Positions 60,363 through 64,000 of a stretch of 64,000 nt of DNA are shown one piece after another (position 1 is the first letter of the stretch; each line of letters opens with the position of its first letter). The position numbers and the translations under genes were made by a program. Below the pieces are notes generated by a model that had not been told where the DNA came from, ran no database searches, and worked only from the letters and a program-made list of their open reading frames with translations. The stretch is taken from assembly GCA_963575745.1 (NCBI GenBank), contig CAUYUJ010015024.1, positions 222,501-286,500 of the forward strand, in the 5' to 3' direction. Origin of the DNA: Prorocentrum cordatum (taxonomy: Eukaryota; Sar; Dinophyceae; Prorocentrales; Prorocentraceae).

Positions 60363-60480
60363 TCGGAGTTCCGCGGGAATTAGTTGGATCGGCGCTGGGC
60401 CCCCCAGGGTGTGCGCTGGAGGTGCCGCCAGGGATGGGGGCGGCCCAGCACCCATCCAAGAAATGTGCGCGGAGCTCCGA
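60363..60480. mobile_element. 118 bp foldback element (MITE- or introner-like)
   Basis: Left arm TCGGAGTTCCGCGGGAATTA then GTTGGATCGGCGCTGGGCC; right arm GGCCCAGCACCCATCCAAGA then AATGTGCGCGGAGCTCCGA, its imperfect reverse complement. It interrupts a coding-like - strand frame (see 60481-60728). Confidence 0.75.
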
Positions 60481-60728
60481 AGGTTTCTGCGTATGCCGCT
60501 CGTTGCTCGCGTGACCAGAGCAGGCGTACAATCCAATCGAATCGTAAAGATGTTGTTGTTGCCGAAGGTGACCGTGCATCCTTGCCCGCCGTCCCATATC
60601 ATGTAGCCATTTGCCGGGTCTTTTAAGTTTGGTTTCGACTCGGGCGTCCAGGGGCCGTGCATCCTCACCGAACATCCCCATGATCCAATCGCACTGTATT
60701 CTGGGGAGGAAAAAACACACAGGTACAA
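60481..60728 (-). CDS. Hypothetical coding fragment next to a foldback element
   Basis: The - strand frame reads FSSPEYSAIGSWGCSVRMHG, PWTPESKPNLKDPANGYMIW and DGGQGCTVTFGNNNIFTIRL then DCTPALVTRATSGIRR before entering the foldback at 60480. Composition is balanced (G, N, W, D, T), unlike repeat ORFs, and resembles a beta-rich domain. I do not recognise the family. It could be an exon whose neighbouring intron is the foldback element. Confidence 0.4.
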
Positions 60729-60739
60729 TTCATCGTCGA

Positions 60740-62480
60740 CTCCCCGGAAAAGATGGGAAGTGGGGGGAAGACGAAAATACAGAAAATATGGGAAACTATG
60801 GGGGATCTTGTTATTCGTGTTTATTTCTTTGCGTGTCCCAGGGCCCCTTCATGTACCCTGGGGAGGAGGGCCTTACGGCCCGCGTCGGGCCCAGGTTTTG
60901 GCGCACGTGGCGGCTGGAGCCGTGGCCGCCGCGGCACCTCACTGGGGGTACGTCGTCCTGGAGGTACGTTTTGGGTTTCCCCAGCGCAGCGTGCAACAGC
61001 GGAGCCCGAACAGTTGAGATGCGAGGTCCCCCCCCCCAAGCCTTCATGCCAGAAGGAATTGCGTGCGGAGCGTTGGGTTTGGATTCCAAGCTGTCTCTGG
61101 CCCTGCGCTGTTCTGTCGCCTGCCCAACTCTCAGGCCACAGGGTGGCGAGCCTCATGCGAAGTGGCATTCCAGCATGCCGTGCGAGGTTTTCCCTCACGG
61201 ATCAGTCGTCCATGGCGAGTGGCCCTTCGTCGTGCCTCGTGGCCTCGTGGCTCGCGTGCCCCTCTTGAAGCCTCTGGCCGTTGCCGCTGCCTCCCCTCGC
61301 GGGCTCTTCGGCCCTGGACTCAGCAACCAGTCCATGGGTTTCGGCCCAGCGCGCCTCGCGGCCCCATCGTGTTTTGTCAGTGGCCAGGGGCCCTTCGCCA
61401 CGCTTCGGGTCCTCCTCGTGGCCCCCTTCGTGGCGAAGTGAAGATGCGGAACTAAGGACCGCTTTGAAACAAAGACCAATCAGGGCTCAAGGACCCCAAA
61501 TCCAGTAAACCGGCCGAGGCTGGCCTCGGAAATTGCCTTCGTTCCTTATGCGGCGTTCCGCCCGGTAGCACGGCGACTGCAGCCCGCCGCCCGTCGTCGC
61601 GCGTGGCCGATCCCAGTGCCCCGTGGCCTTCCTTCACCAGCACTTGCGCAAGCTTTGAGCAAGGCTTCGCCGATCATCCAGATACCTCGGCTCGTCGCCT
61701 TGGTCTGGCGCTGCTTCGGCAGATCCCACTGAGGCCCAGGCCTGTTGGCCCATCAGCGTTCCCGCACGATTCAGCTAAAAAGCTCGCCCAGGCTGGTAGA
61801 GCCGTTCCTTAGTCTTCCGTTGGGCTGTCAAATGCACTTGATTAGTTTGGTGATCCCTGCCGCCGGGAGTACTCACACTCATCGTACATCGTATATTCCC
61901 TCCCACCCTTCCTGCTTCTGCATGTGTAGCATTTCCTTATGTGTCCTTGTCCCAACCTTGTTCAAAGTCTGCATCGCTGTGCCCCTCGTCTCATCATCTT
62001 CGTCCCGCGTTCCTCTTGCCCCCTCCCGTCCTCCACCCCCCCTCTTGAGTCTCCGCCTCATCCTCGTCATCTACCCTCCTCGTTCAACCCCTCCTCCTCC
62101 CTCCTCGTTACCCCCCTCCATCCCCCTGTCCTTGTCTCCCTCGCCCTGTGCCGCAGAGTGGCGGAAGGTGCGCACAATGGCGGAGGAGAGACGCGTTCCT
62201 TCCCCCCGCTGCCGTCCGCTCCGCTCCGCAGGCGAGCCATCGTCAGTGGTGGGTGGGTGGGGTGGGATGGGGTGGGGTGGGGGGGGGCGCGACACGACGG
62301 AGGAGAGGCGCGTCCTTTCCCTCCGACCGTCCACCCTTCCTCTCGCTCATCTCCCTCACTCTCTCTCAATCTCTCTATCTCTATCGCTCTATACATACAT
62401 ATATACTACAACCACGCGCGCGCGTCGCGCGCGCTCAGGTTCCAGCGAGCCCCAGTTGTAAACTAAAGTGTTCGGCATCG
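60740..62480. other. No gene recognised
   Basis: Proline/arginine-rich frames on the + strand without domains; GGCCTCGTGG-type short repeats at 61210-61440; CT-rich at 61980-62140; two related segments with GGAGGAGAGACGCGTTCCTT (62181) and GGAGGAGAGGCGCGTCCTTT (62299). Confidence 0.4.
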
Positions 62481-62484
62481 GAGG

Positions 62485-63190
62485 ACATTGATTGTCACAA
62501 GGATCGTGCACCTCAGGGGGCTCCACCTGCGGCCCATCAGACAGGCTTGGGTCCCCAAGCCCATGCGGGCACACCCTTCACAGGCATCGCATCCCACAGG
62601 GAGACCCACGTAATTCCATCCCCAGAAACGAGGTTCGCACAGTGGCACGCCCCTCACGAGGACCGCGCACCGCAACTAAATGCATCTGCGGCACCAGAGG
62701 GGAGCTTCATAACATCGGCCCACTCACTTCGGCGCACCTCTCATTCGGATCGTGGCCCGCAAGGACATCCACGGACGGTCCCAAAGACAAGGTCCGCATC
62801 CCGACGTCCCGCCTAGTTCGGCACACCTCGCACACGGATCGTGATCGTGGCCCACAGGGATCTCCACCCACGGCCCCCGAAACAAGGTTCGCACTGCGCC
62901 CCCCCCGGCCATGGCGGTACACCCCGTCACATGGATCATGCCCACAATGAGCACCACCGAATTAAAGGCCCGGAAGGTTCGAACAACGCCCCCCCCCCCG
63001 CCCATGTCGGCACACCTGTCACGCGAATCATGCTCCAGAACGGGCATCTTTGCATGGCGCCCCTGCGCCCATTTCGGAACATGCTTGGCACAGGGCGTGC
63101 CCGGAGGAGGTCCACCTGCGGCCTCAATGGGCGTGTTCGCGCGACCCTTCACGCGGATCGTGCCCCACAAGGAGGTCAGCGCACCCGTGC
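62485..63190. repeat. ~95-100 bp satellite, ~7 degenerate copies
   Basis: Each unit carries GGATCGTG or GGATCATG, CCACAGGGAG or similar, CCACCTGCGGCC, and AACAAGGTTCGCAC, followed by a C-run and CGGCACACC. Confidence 0.7.
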
Positions 63191-63239
63191 ACGCGTGCCC
63201 CGCGGCAGCCATCTTTCCGCATTGCCCCAGCCTCTTTGG

Positions 63240-63740
63240 CTGTCTTAAAGCGTTCCTGGCCCGTCGGACGCTGTCGGAAGTCGTTTTTGAAGCCTGTCTT
63301 CGCCGTCTTCGAGCCCGCTTGGAGCGTTGCGTGGCTGTCTCGGAGGCAATCTCAGGCGTGTTTAGTCCTCTTGGGCCGTCTTGGGGCCCTCCTGGGACTG
63401 TCTTTGGGGCTTCTTGGGCCGTCACGGGGCTATCGTGGAGGCCGTTTGTGTGCTCTGGGAGCGATCTTGGGAGTCTTTTGGGCCATCTGGACCGTCAGCA
63501 GACCGAGAACAAAAAATGCATAAATCTTCAAAAACCAACGGGCAATCGATGAATTTTGCTTCTTCGGGATTTCCCAACGGATGTCCTGGAGGTGTCTTGG
63601 CCGCCTCGGAGGCGATTTGGAATCATCTTGACCCCATATTGGGCCGTGTAGGTTGCATCTTGGGGCCATCGTGAGCTCTCTTGAGGCCATCTTAGCCTTC
63701 TTGCAAGCTTTTCTGAAACCATCATGGGCCATCTTGGCCG
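63240..63740. repeat. CCAAGACGG-type satellite, block 4, inverted
   Basis: Reverse orientation of family C (GGCCGTCTTGGGG, CTTGGCCGTGTTGG), with the spacer AATGCATAAATCTTCAAAA and GATGAATTTTG near 63520-63555 resembling the reversed GGCATG marker of block 2. Confidence 0.7.
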
Positions 63741-63849
63741 TGTTGGAAGCCATCGAGGCCGTTTTGGACCTGGAACAGGGGGTCCTGGAGCCCCGGTCCC
63801 GCCATAGAGAACTGAGGCCGGCCCCCCCGGGAACCGGGAATTCCGGTGT

Positions 63850-63852
<3 letters not shown>

Positions 63853-63900
<48 letters not shown>

Positions 63901-63905
63901 ATACA
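63853..63905. repeat. (TA)n(TG)n microsatellite
   Basis: TATATATA run passing into TGTGTGTG. Confidence 0.95.
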
Positions 63906-64000
63906 TAAAAATAAACATTTACATATACAAGACTGCAGTGGCGCTTCGCGCCATGCACCTTGGTCCTTGCAGATTGGTATGCACTCGGAAATGGCATGAA

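Overview
The window looks like nuclear DNA of a dinoflagellate. Three independent signs support this. (1) Relics of the dinoflagellate spliced leader (core CCATTTTGGCTCAA) appear at about 33.98 kb (+), 36.36 kb (+) and, as three tandem degenerate copies, 41.91-41.96 kb (-). (2) Most recognisable coding sequence belongs to decayed retroelements: a Ty1/copia-like Gag-protease element, a copia reverse transcriptase-RNase H remnant, and LINE-like endonuclease/RT/RNase H pieces. (3) The rest is dominated by microsatellites, minisatellites and dispersed repeats on a GC-rich background. Genus cannot be fixed from sequence alone; a Prorocentrum-like or Symbiodiniales-like genome fits. I saw no tRNA, rRNA, bacterial operon, CRISPR array or recognisable promoter.

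Layout. 0-1.7 kb: simple and tandem repeats. 1.8-3.9 kb (+): a broken endonuclease/exonuclease/phosphatase-fold gene. 3.9-4.4 kb: first block of a CCAAGACGG-type repeat that returns at 20.4-22.5, 44.9-45.4 and 63.2-63.7 kb. 4.8-6.9 kb (+): a second broken gene, mainly decayed by stop codons. 7-10.7 kb: intergenic, with short foldback elements and simple arrays. 10.8-19.9 kb (-): a roughly 9 kb copia-like element with Gag, CCHC knuckle, RING finger and aspartic protease, but no visible integrase or RT. 20-30 kb: satellites, including a 414 bp foldback element whose unoccupied site exists elsewhere in the window. 30.9-32.9 kb (-): copia RT-RNase H pseudogene. 34-42 kb: two putative retrogenes with relic spliced leaders plus degenerate tandem repeats. 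42-47.5 kb: direct repeats and low-complexity DNA. 47.6-54.1 kb (+): LINE-like element with RNase H, endonuclease and RT. 54.8-57.5 kb (+): retroelement ORF with an interrupted OTU-protease-like domain. 57.5-64 kb: a foldback element, dispersed repeats and a satellite.

The most unusual signal is two families of short, nearly palindromic tags that read in frame as small peptides. GCTGCRCAGCC (Ala-Ala-Gln-Pro) occurs about 20 times in 1.0-8.5 kb on the + strand genes. GCAGGTnnCCCYGC, read from the - strand as Ala-Gly-x-Pro-Ala, occurs about 20 times in 10.8-20 kb in the - strand copia element. Each family stays within its own locus, follows the orientation and frame of the host reading frame, and in places forms exact tandem copies.

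Nearly everything recognisable here is broken. The genes do not form a pathway; they record repeated rounds of retroposition, foldback insertion and repeat expansion. All domain calls come from reading motifs by eye, without database searches.
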